Positions 43,014 through 56,361 of a DNA stretch of 64,000 bases are shown in pieces. Source of the DNA: Clarkia xantiana subsp. parviflora (taxonomy: Eukaryota; Streptophyta; Magnoliopsida; Myrtales; Onagraceae). The notes under the pieces were generated by a model. It did not search any database. It saw only the letters and a program-made list of their open reading frames with translations, and was not told the DNA's origin. A program made the translations under genes and the position numbers. Position 1 is the first letter of the stretch. Each line of letters begins with the position of its first letter. The stretch lies in assembly GCA_036873135.1 (NCBI GenBank), contig JAPTYO010000007.1, positions 27,944,763 to 28,008,762 of the forward strand. Reading direction: 5' to 3'.

Positions 43014-43471
43014 ACGCACAATTATAATATATATGTGGTTTGAGTTCAAAACGACAGTGTGATTTGAGTTAAAACAGACTGGGCTCCACTTTAAAACTTC
43101 TCCGTCCCAGCAGTTGCCCAATATAAACGACGCCGCTCAAGTTCGCACTCCGCGGATCCAATAAAACGACTACACTTTAGTCTTGTATGATGATTCTAGG
43201 GAAATGATTTAAGTTCCGATTTTCCCATTCCTATTTGTTCCGACTGTTAGTGCCTTTACATAAACCCAAAAAGTTGCTTAAATTTACAAGTGTGCCATCT
43301 AGTCACACATCGGAATGTGTAGGAATAGGAAGTCGGATCGTGTATCATTGCTGGATGATTCTAATATGGCTGGTTTCTGTTTATTCTGAGCTTCACACGT
43401 CAGCTTCACGAACGACGTGGCTCCGCTCTGCAACAACGACCACAAACGATGTCACTTCGCTATGTACACAC

Positions 43472-43651
43472 GAGAAATTATTGAATACATCGGATCCAAC
43501 ACGTGGATCCGATGTGGTGCACCTCCAGTCAATAAAAATTGGACACGTGTATATGTGTTAGCTATTCTATGGCAGATGTCAGTTTTTTATTAGCTAGCGG
43601 TGCATCACATCGGATCCACGTGTTGGATCCGATGTATTCAATAATTTCTCA
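43472..43651. mobile_element. palindromic Mutator-type MITE, sibling of the GDH2 intron-2 element
   Basis: The arms of about 50 bp (starting GAGAAATTATTGAATACATC) are complementary with one mismatch, and each arm itself contains GGATCC..CACGTG..GGATCC. A 9-bp duplication TGTACACAC lies on both sides (43463-43471, 43652-43660). Ends and layout match the 37143-37319 element (TTATTG..TGTCAACA / TCCAACAC), but the arms here are more symmetrical. Confidence 0.9.
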
Positions 43652-43660
43652 TGTACACAC

Positions 43661-45360
43661 TGCAAGTTCTCCGCCACCTAGGGTTACACAAAGCGTCGCG
43701 CGCGTACTGCAAGTCGACTGTTACAAATGACACCAACGACAGTTACACACCATTAGAGACCGGCCCCTCGATTACCTGCGGTTACACAACACTCGAATCC
43801 GCCGGTTACTATCCATTAATCTCACCGATTGGTTGCCTTATGTGGAGGTTATGCCGATGGTGGTAATGGTGTTCAAAAGCAGCGTGTACCTCAGGGAATT
43901 GTGGTGCCTGCAAGGTTTTGGCTGGAGATTCGTGGAGATCAATTTGGAGAAGGGGAACACAAATTCAAGTGACGTATAAAATATCGATCAATTATGTTTG
44001 TAGGTACTATTGAATCCTCAAATCTACCTCCTCTATCTCAATCTTTATTTCCTAATAATATTTGAATTTGTCTGTCTGTGTTATGAGTGCAGATTGCTTC
44101 TAACAATACCTACAAGTGTGGGATACAAACAAGATACATTGATCGTGTATTACTGTTATGAATTCAGCAATAGCTCCTTGCAAAACTTCATTGCAGAGGT
44201 CTGTGTTTTAAGTTGAAGGTTGAAACAACTATCAATTTGAAGAAATTGAATGTTCTTCCTTTTGACCCATACCAACTACCCATCCATATTTATGTAAATT
44301 GGTTGATTGATTTTGTGGTTTTCTAGGTCACCAATACACCTTAGGGGTGAGCATGTGAGATTTGTTTTCAACCCGGCTCCGATTTTGTTGCAAAGCCATT
44401 ACATGTGGCCCTTTCATGGTATGTCCTCTAAACCTAATTTTCATCAATCAATTCAATTAGTGTTATGTTTATTATTCTAATTTACATCATTTCCTGTAAC
44501 AAACAAAAAGCCCCTCTTACTTGATTGTCGATAAATCTGTCAATGGTCTCTGGTTTTTAGGATCTGGTATTACTGCAGTGTGAATGAAGATCATATCGTT
44601 ATCATGCAACAACTGTTTTTCATTTGCCCGAATAAATTGACATTACTATCAACAACTTTGAAGATTTGGATTTTCTGGAAATTATGCTTGCTTAACTTAG
44701 TTGAGGAATAGTTTTTCTTTGTTAAATTTATATATTTTTTATCCATCCAATGACTTGATTGAGCAAATTGGATTCCTCTTTTTTTTTTTAGTGTTAAGTG
44801 TTCAACTGAAATGAGGTCACAATAACTCAAAATATATCGAGCTGGTATGTTGACTATTTTATGTATATAAATTGTGGTAAGAACATTAAACTCTTTGGTT
44901 ACACAAAGGAGGGAATCGAATTACATGGTTTGAACACGAGATCGACCACTTAAAGTGTAGATAATATGAAATATTGCTTTTGGAAATATAATTTGTCAAA
45001 TCTGAATTACTTCTAGCAACTAGGCTGATGATTTGAGGGTCATGATTTTAAGTTAAGTTGTTAACTTAAGAAGGTTTGAAAATTGTATAGGTTGGAAGAA
45101 TAGCAAAGCAATTTGATAAGCTGAGATTGGATCCATTTAAGGAGAAGGATGGGTACAGCTTCCCAATTAAAAGGGAGACAATCTGAATGAAGCTATTTTA
45201 ACTGAGAAGTCGAGGATTCACGAGCTTCAGACGTTGATTAGTGTTTTATGTTAATTTTCTGCTACTCTTAACCTTTTAAGTGCCTTCCAGTGTTTTGGTT
45301 AATGCTGGTTTTTGAGTTTTGCAGTTGAAGCTTAAACCTTAAATTCATCTCTCTTTGTAC
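43661..45360 (+). pseudogene. gene scraps including a DAHP-synthase-like fragment
   Basis: At about 45090-45240 a frame encodes VGRIAKQFDKLRLDPFKEKDG followed by a stop, then an out-of-frame EKSRIHELQTLI. The order matches the region VGRMAGQFAKPRSDPF to EKSRIPDPQRMI of plant class-II DAHP synthase (shikimate pathway entry enzyme). Many substitutions, stops and a lost frame make it non-functional. Other exon-like pieces upstream (43870-43960, 44090-44200, 44325-44420) do not match this enzyme and were not identified. The patchwork suggests captured fragments, but no element boundaries were found. Confidence 0.5.
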
Positions 45361-47516
45361 TATTGCATTTGAATGTATTATATGAATGTTATGTTAGATG
45401 GGATAATTCTTACTCCAATTTATAGTTTAGGTATCGAGTTTAATTACTATAATTATATCGAATACTATTAAATTATATATTAATATCCACTAAATCGTCT
45501 TGCGATAGCATACTAGTATCTAACATAATTTGAATTTAGAAGCTTTAAAATTAATTTTAAATTTTAAAATTATGTGTTTGACACGTAATTTATTTATTAT
45601 TATTAAAAATAAATATTTGTCTTTAGCTTAGATAATAATAATAAACAGTGTTACAATTAAGAATAAAAATTACATATGTGTCACTTTTCTAAGTTAGGGT
45701 CGTCTTATTTCCTTGTATAATTCTATATGATTGGATTAGTACTCCAAAGTCCAGCCTTCTTTTAGTTTCAACAAAAGCAGCCATCTTAGGGAAAGAGCAC
45801 GTTTATAGTTCAAATAAAACATTTTAAAAAAATTACAACAGTGGTATTCTTACATTGGCATGATTTGTAACCGTTGCCACATTTCAATTTATTTTTCTGT
45901 TAGTCTCCTAATATTGTCCATAATAGAATAATTATTATTGTAATATGTTTGCTCACATATATAATAATATTTAATTAAACCGAATCAGTTCCACGCCGTA
46001 ACATGTTTATTTATGTCTAAAATAATTTAAGTTTGTACCAAATTAATCTATAAATAATAAAATATTAGCTATAAATATTTTTTTATTTTACAAAGAGTTT
46101 CAAACTCGAAAATTCTAATTATTATTTTAATAAATAAAATACTAAACCGGTAAAAGTGGTTCCCTAACAGTTATGCCATTAGATTTAGACTCATTACTAG
46201 TCTGCCACGATTTCGTAAGAAAATGATAGCTTTTCTAGTTAGGAAAAGAAAATAAAAATCATTCCATTGGTTTGGACTTTGGAGATATTAAAATATTCAT
46301 ATTAGATTTCTTGTTCTTCAAGCTCACTCACCTGGACATCTTCCGCGCCGTCAGGAAGCGCATGTGATATGATATGCGTGTATACCGTACGGAAAAGGAA
46401 TTTAATAATAGTGTGAATACAGGAAATCAAAATTCTAAATTGGTCATCAAACTCGTACCAAATGCATATTTCATCCACAAAATATAATTTCTTCTGATCT
46501 CATCCTAATATCCAACGGCTCCCCACAATTTAGTCCCTCAATCAATCAACGTTATAATGCCTGCCTAGTTTAATATCGACACACCTCTTTGATTGAAACG
46601 TCACACGGGACAAACAAAAGAAATGATTCTGATTACCTATTGATGATTTAACCTATCTCTTAGTCAAACTTAAATCATAGGTACAATTATTGAATGGATT
46701 ATTATGTGCTATATAATTACCCTTTCTATTTAAAGTTATTGTATATTTTCTATATATATATAATTTCATCTCTTGATTAAATTTAAAATTTATATCTAAC
46801 ATTTTACCCATCAAATATTAACCATTAGAAAAATAGATTATTCTATGTGCAAAACAATCATGACATATGTTGCTTTATTGATAGAACTCCTTAAAACGCG
46901 TGAAATGTTAATTATGTGTTGATGACATTAATTCAAAATGGAATAATGTATTGTAGAGTAACGATTTAACACTTCGTCTCTTACTTAAATGTCTTAGATT
47001 CCAAATTTGTAAAGTAATTAAAAATTTAAAAATATTTATAATCAATACTTATCATTTACGACATGATCTCGGTACATGTAAGGATTATTCTAGATCTACC
47101 TCTTGACGGGCCTACAATATTCCAATAGAAGGACAAAATCGAGCAAAGTGGATGAATTTGATGACCTAAATCACACGAAAGCAGAGTTCGTGGACTAAAT
47201 CTACACTTGGTGTGAATTCGAGAACGATTTTACAAAAAGGTGTGGGTGGCTGGCTCGTCCCTCGAATTGTGAAATAGCTGGAAGCGTGGAAGTATTGGTG
47301 GTTGACGGTGACATCAACAATTTAATCACGCTTCTTGAATCTCTTCTCGCCAGCAGCCACCCTTATATGTTGTCTTGAATCACAAGAAAAAGACGCCACG
47401 TTTCTCTCTCTACAGAATAGTCCTTTCTTTCCTTTCCTCTAGAACCTCATTTCTCTCTGTCCAAAACTACCGGAGAATCAGATCCCGTACCTGCAGTTCC
47501 CGCAGATACGACCGCG
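45361..47516. other. intergenic region and promoter side of the NDB2-like gene
   Basis: AT-rich, with no gene or clear mobile element seen. The last ~130 bases (from about 47390) are pyrimidine-rich with TTTCTCTC repeats and fit the 5' leader of the downstream dehydrogenase gene. Confidence 0.5.
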
Positions 47517-50500
47517 ATGAGCAAGTTCTCCTTCTTTGAAAGCTTTTCCAGAGCTTTCTACGACAATCCTAACCTCTCCAAGCTGGTTCTCGTCGTCACT
47601 GTAAGGTACGTACTCCGGCGAGACTGTGCTGGTCGTAAATATTACCATAATTTCTCGTGTTCGTTCATTGCGCCTTACGACATTACCATTTGATGGATTC
47701 CATACTTGTACATCTGCTTGTTTGCGTTTGTCATGACTGTGATTATGAGATTATTGATGGAAGTAGTTTTTCTCCGTCCTTACGTTTTGTGGTATCGGCC
47801 TGTCTGAAGCTGCCTTCTTATATGATCTGCGTAGAGATGAAATTATGTCTCCTCTATATCAGTACATGGACTAAATGACCCGATCTCTATGATTAAAGGA
47901 TCTCATAATTGTTGTTTTCTTCAGATCTTTTCTCAACCTGCTTGTTTTCTTGTTGCTAATCGAGCTGGCTAGTTTTTCATGCTTCTTAGGGTCATGAAAG
48001 CAAAACACAATGTAATAGCTTAACGACCTAATCGTATCTTTTGGTAAAGTTGTTGAGTGGACAGAGTAATTGTAAGATTATTCAGTTATTCGAGAGATTA
48101 GATCAGCTTGATTAAGTTGATAATCTGCACTCTCAGTAAACATTTAAGTTGTTCATAGAAATTATGGATACGACATTCCGTGATACACTGATCCGTGATC
48201 CAACCTCCTCAAGGCAGTTGCTGCTCGTGCCGGTCAGCTATTTTATCAACTTAATGTTGTTCTGCTGTCGGATCAGTGTATGTTAAGGTCTAAATTTGGA
48301 AACAGATGTCCTCTTAACTCATGATCTTTTTCATGGCCATTTTGCAGTGGTGGAGGCGGGCTTTTGGCATATGCTGATGCTAGTTCAGCCAGTGATGCAC
48401 ATTCTATTGCACCTGTTCAAGATGAGAACAGGAGGAAGAAGGTGGTTGTGCTTGGAACTGGATGGGCTGGAACTAGCTTTCTTAAAAATATTAAGAATAG
48501 CAACTATGATGTTCAAGTGATATCACCTCGTAATTACTTTGCATTCACACCGCTGCTGCCAAGTGTAACTTGTGGTACGGTGGAAGCTCGCAGCGTTGTT
48601 GAACCAATCCGAAACATTGTGAGGAAGGTAATTTAGTTTATTACCTAAATAGCTCGAGATTTTCACTATTGCATTTGACACCTGCTGTAATCTTGTCTAC
48701 TAAAAACGGATTGGCTGAGGAACCAAATCCAAATGTCTCTGATCTAGACTTACATTTCTAAAATTACTGCTTCCTTTCACTTTTGCTGAATTCGTCGAAA
48801 AGATAGCCCGGTTTAATACTCTAGTCTTAATACTCTAGCCTGGTAGAAGTGCTGTACCATATCCATATGATTATGTTAAGACATCTTCATCTTGTTATTA
48901 TGCAGAAGGATATGGACATCCGCTTTTGGGAAGCTGAATGTCTCAAGATTGATGCTCAAAACAAAAAGGTTTATTGTCGCTCAACTAAAGACTCCAAGTT
49001 GAATGGAAAGCAAGAATTTGTTGTGGAGTATGATTACCTTGTAGTGGCTATGGGTGCAAAGTCCAACACGTTTAACATTCCCGGAGTGGAGGAGAACTGC
49101 AAGTTTCTGAAGGTAATCCTTATATTCATATTTATTTTGTCCCCATGAGCCTATTGCTGCATAATCAGTATTTTTATGTTATGTTTCCTGCTTTCATTCT
49201 CTGGAAAGTACAGTATAGTAAGATATCAGAATTTAATGTTGTTGATTGTATCATTTATTAAGTGATGATTATAGAGTAATAATTCTTCTTTGTGCAGGAA
49301 GTAGAGGATGCACAAGAAATTAGAAGAAGTGTCATTGACTGCTTTGAGAAGGCAAGTCTGCCAAATCTAAGTGACGAGGAGAGGAAAAGAATTCTTCACT
49401 TTGTCGTGGTTGGTGGTGGCCCGACAGGCGTGGAATTTGCTGCTGAGCTCCATGACTATGTTACTGAAGACCTAGTGAAACTTTACCCACGGGTACAAGA
49501 GTTAACGAAAATAACTCTTCTGGAAGCTGCAGATCATCTCTTGGGAATGTAATATCATCTACTCCTATTCTTTCCACACTTATAATAAAATCGATAGAGC
49601 GGTCAAGTTAGTCATACTGCTTTTGATTTGATGCTCTCCTCTTGTAGGTTTGACAAGAGAATCACAGAATTTGCTGAATCGAAATTCAAGAGGGATGGAA
49701 TTGATGTAAAAACTGGATCAATGGTTACAAAGGTGTCTGAGAAGGAAATCTCTGCAAAAGAGAGAGATGGGACGGTACATTCAATTCCCTATGGAATGGC
49801 TGTTTGGTCAACTGGTATTGGAACTCGTCCTGTAATAAGGGACTTTATGCAGCAAGTTGGACAGGTATAGAACATTTTATGTTGAACTATATAGTAAAGT
49901 CTGTTTTGCTGATAAAAAAGATCATGTTATTAAGGACCTCTTGCTGAGGATACTATTGAGTAACCACTATTTCTTGGGATCTCAGGGCAACAGGAGAGTT
50001 TTGGCTACAGATGAGTGGCTCCGAGTGGAGGGAACTGATAGTATTTATGCTCTTGGCGACTGCGCTACAATTAACCAGCGAAAAGTCATGGTACAATTGC
50101 TGCTTCTTATCTTCTAAGACATTGTTCATTTTTCGCACACAATTAGAGAGCCATTTTCATGAATCAATATGAAACAGTCAATTGATGTTATTTACATCAA
50201 AATGTGAACTTGAGGAAACACTTAAAATCTTCCACCAATTTAGGTTAGGCCTTGATTCTCTTTTGAATTGGCAATACATTAAATGAAGCCGAGTCAGTTT
50301 GGGTTTCATAAAAAAGCCGATACATTGACATTAACACTGATTTCAATTCAGGAGGATATATCTGCAATCTTCAGCAAGGCAGACAAAGACAACTCAGGAA
50401 CACTAACTGCAAAAGAAGCAAGGGAAGTTATCCAAGACATCATCGACAGATACCCCCAAGTAGCCGAGTATTTGAAGATGATGAAACTGCGTGACGTTGT

Positions 50501-51247
50501 TGCTCTCTTGAAGGAAACCAAGGGAGACATCAAGGAAGACATGATTGAATTGGACATTGAGGACTTCAAATCTGCACTCTCCCAGGTGGATAAGCAGATG
50601 AAAAATCTCCCTGCAACTGCACAGGTAAATTTAATGTTTGTTATATCACATAAACTTTCTTAACTTATAAAAATACTTTGCCACCATTCTAACCGGACTC
50701 TATGTTATGTTTTTATATTAGGTTGCAGCACAGCAGGGTAATTACCTAGCTGATTGTTTTAACCGGATGGAACTTTGCGACAAGAACCCAGAAGGACCTC
50801 TTCGTTTCAGAGAAAGTGGTCGCCATCGATTCCGTCCATTTAGGTGAATTAGTTTCACAACTAAAGCAATCTTCTGAAAATGCATTTTAGCCCTCTCCAC
50901 AATTCTCATATTCTTTTGTATTTTGAGCGGGTAAATGGTTGTTTTCTGCAGGTACAGGCATTTAGGTCAGTTTGCTCCACTCGGAGGAGAACAAACCGCA
51001 GCACAGCTACCCGGTGATTGGGTGTCCATTGGCCACAGCTCCCAATGGCTTTGGTATTCTGTTTATGCAAGGTAAAATAACATTACTTTGCTTTTCCCAT
51101 GGTGTTTTTTTGGTTTTGTTAGTAATCTCAAGCTTTTGTTTTTCTACGATGTGATGCAGCAAGCAAGTGAGTTGGCGCACGAGGGTGTTGGTGGTTACCG
51201 ACTGGACAAGGCGTTTCATCTTTGGACGTGATTCTAGTCGTATCTAG
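47517..51247 (+). CDS. NDB2: external alternative NAD(P)H-ubiquinone oxidoreductase with EF-hand (NDB2-like)
   Basis: Ten exons: 47517-47605, 48348-48627, 48906-49112, 49298-49548, 49648-49864, 49986-50090, 50352-50624, 50722-50843, 50952-51071 and 51160-51247. They give 583 residues. This single-subunit flavoenzyme on the outer face of the inner mitochondrial membrane oxidises cytosolic NADH without proton pumping. Motifs: first Rossmann VVLGTGWAGTSF, the SPRNYFAFTPLLPSVTCGT block, second Rossmann VVVGGGPTGVEFAAEL ending in TLLEAADHLL (acidic Glu, as in NADH-preferring members), IYALGDCATINQRK, a canonical 12-residue EF-hand loop DKDNSGTLTAKE, and the membrane-binding C terminus RTRVLVVTDWTRRFIFGRDSSRI. 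The EF-hand insertion defines the NDB class, and its intact ligands suggest calcium stimulation. NDB2 versus NDB3/4 cannot be separated firmly here. Confidence 0.94.
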
Positions 51248-52100
51248 AGTCTCAGGTTGGTTGGTTGGTTGGTTGAAGATTCGGGATATTTGGAATATTT
51301 GATGATACATGCACACGTGGTTTTGAAGTTGAGTTAGTGAGGAAAGGATGGATGCTTTAAGCATTAACCAGTTCAATTACTTGTTTGTTGAGTTCGATTT
51401 TGGAGAAAGTAGGCAGCTGTTGTTCTGCTGTTGCTGATAATAAGTTGGTTGAACCAAGCCAGAAACAAAGCGGCGATTTTGTCCGGTGTTAACTTGCTGC
51501 TTGACTAGCAATTATCAATTTCATATTCATATGCTATTATGCTTTTCCTTTCAGCTACCAATATTTATGGTAATAAAGATGAATGTTCTCTTTTATAAAA
51601 TGATGAAATAGAAATGACATATAGGGGAATGATCATTCTCTACTTTTCCTAATACTGATCATTCATCGTAATTCTTTTATTCAATTAACCAAACATCTCG
51701 ATACGATTGAGGTCCCTTAATAATTATAAAAATGATTCAACAATTTTTACATGAAATGTAGATAATAGATTATAGGTCATATTGTTAATAGTTGTCTCAT
51801 ATTTAAAATGTTGATATTCGGTGTCTCAATTATCAAGTTTGTTGTTTCCACATTTTTATACTGTTTTTTGTGTTAACATTGACATTGACATTTTAAATAA
51901 TATAACATGTTGTTTTGCACTTTTTCTAAATATCATATTTGTTGCTTATGATTTAAGCTCAATTAATGCTTAAAAACATGTTTTTTTGTCAATTTTAAGA
52001 AGAAAAAAAATAAAAAACAACCAATCTGATCGGAAAAATAATAAATGTTAACATTTAAACAATCCATATTAGTGATGCCACTATTTTTTTTCTTCCAAAA
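51248..52100. other. 3' UTR of NDB2-like gene and intergenic spacer
   Basis: The first ~350 bases are the likely 3' UTR, with a GGTT tetranucleotide run at about 51257-51272 and an AATAAA-like signal region near 51570. The rest is AT-rich with no gene. The promoter of the next gene lies at its right end. Confidence 0.5.
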
Positions 52101-54148
52101 ATGATGTTGAATTACCGTTGCCAAGCATACAATAACCCGACGAGATATTTAACCAACAGAACAAGACTTTTTCGCGCTGCAAAATACCGCCTACAAACTG
52201 CCGCTCAAGCTCTATCGCCATTTCCGCTGAAGTCATCACCGCATGCGCCGATGAGCTCCGAAACGCCTAGACGCCCGGAGCTGCGTAAGGACGCCGTCAC
52301 TGGCCGGTGGGTCGTGTTCTCTCCCGCCAGAGCCAAGCGACCCTCCGACTTCAAATCCAAAGCTCCTGCTGGGCCCAATTCCGGTTCCGGGCAATGCCCC
52401 TTCTGCATCGGCAATGAGCACCTTTGTGCCCCGGAGATCTTCAGGGTCCAGCCTGATCCAAAATCGGGCTGGAAGATCCGAGTGATTGAGAACCTCTACC
52501 CTGCCCTTGATCGGAATCTCCACAGCTCAAGTGGTAGCGGCGTGGTTGAGGTCATAGGCGGGTTCGGATTCCACGACGTGGTGATTGAGGCTCCTGTTCA
52601 CGATGTCAATTTGAGCGATTTGTCGCCTCGAGAAGTTGGAGATGTTTTGATCTCGTATAGGAAGAGGATCGATCAGCTCAGGGCATTTGACGGCATCAAA
52701 TACATTCAGGTTCGTGCTGATTATCTGCAGTCTGATGAATACATTGTATTCTGGGATAGTTCGTAGTTGATGATCATAGCTGCATATCTGTGATCTGTTC
52801 GGATCTCTGTTTTGTGATTCAGTTCTGCTCAATTTCCTAGGGGAGAATTAGGGTTTATGTTAGGGGACTTGGTTTCTGATTTACCTGATTCTGATAGTCT
52901 TTAGTACAGTTGATCATAGACATTGCTTGGTGCAATATCTACTGGAGGACACAAAATCGGATATTCGCTATGTGATTCCAGTCCATTTATGTTCTATAAC
53001 ATTGGATAGAATCAGAGTTTCTTCAGTATAATGCCTTGGTTTTTATTTATGTGATTTTGAGGTTCTTATTGCATTTGATGAGAGACCATCGATTTCATAA
53101 GTGATCAAGTTTTCATTTCTATGGCTGCTTCAATCAAAACTTGTTTGATCATTCATTGTAGGTTTTCAAGAATCATGGTGCTTCAGCAGGAGCATCTTTA
53201 AGTCATTCTCACAGTCAGCTTATTGCTCTACCCGTTGTTCCTCCCGCTGTTTCTTCTCGGCTTGACAGCACAAAGGAGCATTTTTCTCGGACTGGGAAAT
53301 GCTGTCTCTGTGAACTTCAATCAAATGATCTTTTGATCGATGAATCCACTCATTTCCTTTCATTTATTCCATTCGCTGCGACATTCCCATTTGAGGTTTG
53401 GGTTACACCACGGGAGCATACTTCGCATTTTCATGAGATAGATGATGAAAAGGTAATTTACTACCCTTTGGCTTGCTTTTGCATGCTCTTGCTCACTAAT
53501 ATGGATTGTTTATATTGCTGATTTCTCTAATCCATGAAGCTTTGCATATTGAATTTCTCTATAGTCATAGCACAACATAATGAAATTGATTGATGATTTA
53601 ATACTGGATTTGTAGTATCAGAGGAGTGATAATTTGTGAAGAACTAAATATGAGCAAGTAGCCCCCTGAAACTTATTGAGGTAGAAACACATTCCGGCTA
53701 TTTGTTTCAGGAATTTCCTTATCAACTAAGATTATGTTATTCTCAACAATTTTAAACAACCGGCTCTTACAATTGTCCGTTCTATGCGTAAGATGACCTC
53801 AATCATGTTCCTTTTATACAGTATAACGAATAATTTATCGTGCTAATGGATTAGATTGTTGGTTTTACTCTTTCAATTGGTGTTCAGGCAGCAGAACTTG
53901 GAGGGTTGGTAAAACTGATGCTCAGGAAGATCAAAGTACAGTTGAATGATCCACCATTCAATTTCATGATCCAGACATCTCCACTTCATATGGCCTCATC
54001 AGAGTCTGCATATGCTCATTGGTTCTTACAAATTGTCCCTCAACTAAGTGGTGTGGGAGGGTTCGAGCTCGGAAGTGGATGCTACATAAACCCGGTTTTC
54101 CCCGAGGACGCCGCCAAGATTTTGAGGGAAATTCATGTCCCAAATTAG
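52101..54148 (+). CDS. GalT-family ADP-glucose phosphorylase (HIT superfamily)
   Basis: Three exons: 52101-52709, 53162-53452 and 53888-54148, giving 386 residues from the first ATG. A second ATG at 52251 begins MSSETPRRPELRKDAVTGRW and gives 336 residues, close to the Arabidopsis homologue. The extra 50 residues are basic with no acids (an Arg-rich MMLNYRCQAYN... start) and could be an organelle transit peptide. Motifs: zinc-site CPFC, RVIENLYPAL, GFHDVVIEAP, the catalytic SHSHSQ (HxHxQ, His170 of the shorter form), CCLCE, FPFEVWVTPREH, and HWFLQIVPQLSGVGGFELGSG. Known plant members transfer the AMP of ADP-glucose to phosphate, though annotations often say galactose-1-phosphate uridylyltransferase. 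All splice sites are GT-AG. Confidence 0.92.
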
Positions 54149-55702
54149 AAGAGTTAGTTTAAATAACAGGTTTACTTACTTACCAGGTGTTACTGTAGTT
54201 TTTTCTTTCATTTCTATGTGCACGGTTGTAATAAAACAATTTTGCTTGATCAATAAATATATAGAATTATCCTATGTGTTATAGAGTTGACTTCATTGGT
54301 TATTGATATATGTTGTGCAACAAGCTATTCTAAACTTAAAACGTATCAGAAAATGTCACATCATTAAATATAATATTTAATATTTATAGATATATTTCTT
54401 TTTTAGTTATTATTATATGATATATTTTAGTTTTATATGTATTGCAATTAAAAAATCATAACTTCTATAATATTCGAATCTTTCTCTTTGTAGGAGAAAG
54501 AATGGAAAGAACTTTCTAATAACATATTAAGATTATATATTTTTAATATAATATACATATATGGTATGTTTTAACTGTTGCATATTGATACATGAGTATG
54601 TATAAATATTTCAAAGCAGTTACTGCATTACGTAACTGTTCTAATCTGGTACACACCATTCTGGTACACAACATACCCCAGTCTGGTAGATAGTATATTT
54701 AATCACAACATACATATGTAATAATCACTATAACACAGTTTGCTTACACAACTATGACAAATACCCACAAAGTGCATAACAAACAAGGTTTCAACTGTCA
54801 ACATTTAAACACCCAAGCAACATTTAACCACATAATTGTTATCCTCGTCTTCGACATCTGCAATATAATTCTTGTTGTTTACCACAAAAAAAAAATGATC
54901 ATTGCCTTATCAAGAAGGGTAGTAACATAATCATCTGAGCTCTTCCGCTGCCAATAACATTAGTCATGTGCATCACACTTTTCTTCTCTTTTCAGCCAGC
55001 AACCATTTTGTATCAATCAATTCATAAAGTAGGTCACAGTTGCTTGGGTGTTTAAATGTTGACAGTTGAAAATATCCCAAGTGCCCGAGGTTTTAACCAC
55101 ATCAATAAGTCCAGAACCGCATTTTCTTTGAATGGGTGTGACCATCTAACTACTAGAAGCCATTGAAGACATCAATTTGAGGTGGGAGCGAAAATCGCAG
55201 CTCGTGGTGGACACATTTCATTGAAATCGAACTTGCTAAACCCTAATTGGAATGAGGAAGAAGAAGAGGGCTATTTCTATTTTTTTTTTTTACTGCAGAA
55301 GGGTAATTTCATTTTTTCAGGTGTCAAAACTGGTCATGTACGACGCACGTGACCCTTTCTGCCAATAACTAACGAAAAACCTAACGATACAATATTCGTG
55401 TTATCTCAAATACCAATTTGTCACAAAAAATATTTTAAGTACCAATTCGTTTTGGAGTATTATCTCATGAATCAATTTGATTATAATATTAATTTTTATT
55501 TTAAAAAAAACTATTCAGAATGTATATAGTAGGTCAACTAGTCTACTTTCACTAATAATTACGATTTTTTCCATGAATTACGATTATTTTATTAATAAAT
55601 TAAAATAGAGACAAAAAAAAACCTTCCAAATCCAGATATTTATTTTTCTCGTGTGAGGGAGAAACAAAGTCATGATTTTCCCAAGTAGGGGAAAACGACA
55701 TG
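54149..55702. other. intergenic region with a perfect 32-bp inverted repeat
   Basis: AT-rich, with no gene. It holds the inverted pair 54790-54821 / 55039-55070 (listed separately), the 3' UTR of the upstream gene (AATAAA at about 54250) and unremarkable filler. Confidence 0.55.
54790..55070. repeat. perfect 32-bp inverted repeat with 217-bp loop
   Basis: The arm TTCAACTGTCAACATTTAAA... at 54790-54821 recurs exactly on the opposite strand at 55039-55070 (GTTGCTTGGGTGTTTAAATG...). No target duplication or further terminal homology was seen, so it may be a MITE core, a local inverted duplication or a hairpin RNA source. Confidence 0.85.
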
Positions 55703-56361
55703 AGAGCACTTCCAATGGTAAAAGACATTTTGAAGGACATTTACCGCCACGTCATCGTCATGTCATTGAAGAAAGAGAATAATGGAATTTGGCCAAAGTA
55801 TTCACAATGGGCAAAAGTCATTTTGGACACATTAGATAAGCCATTTTGGATTTATATGATTTTTATATGATATAAATAAATAAAATATATTTACTTATAA
55901 TTTTTTTAATTAACTAATTATACTATCATACATACAAATCAATGTTTTATTCAAGTAATTATCTATGAAATATTAAAAAAAATACATGATTTAAATCATT
56001 AATAATATTATAAAATAGAAAATTTTATTGCATTAAATTTTATACTAAATAATAAAGTTACATAATTAATTACTCAAAGTAGACTTCAACGTAAAGAGGC
56101 CACTATGTATATAATATATAACAATTTAATATTACAAATGTTACCATCATTTTTATTATTAAATTTGTAAGTTATTTTTTATTGTTATTAAAAAGAAATA
56201 AATTAATTTTTTATCTTGGAAACACAAATGTCCTTAGGACAACATAGAGGAAAGAGAAAATGTTTATATAAGGACAATTAGTGGTAAGACATAAAATGTC
56301 CTTCACTCTCTCTTCCACATAGGCAAAATGTCCTAACATATTTGCCCATTGAAAGTGCTCT
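55703..56361. mobile_element. hAT-like MITE (~660 bp)
   Basis: The left end AGAGCACTTCCAATGG and the complement of the right end, AGAGCACTTTCAATGG, are near-identical inverted repeats. Both are followed by GACATTTTG words in inverted orientation. The GAGCA..TCCAATGG end is common among plant hAT-related MITEs. The 8-bp duplication is not clear. The interior is AT-rich and non-coding. Confidence 0.7.

Noticed and set aside
52205..52832. Minus-strand frames opposite the first exon of the GalT-like gene
   Set aside because: Shadows of a confirmed coding exon with clear homology on the plus strand.
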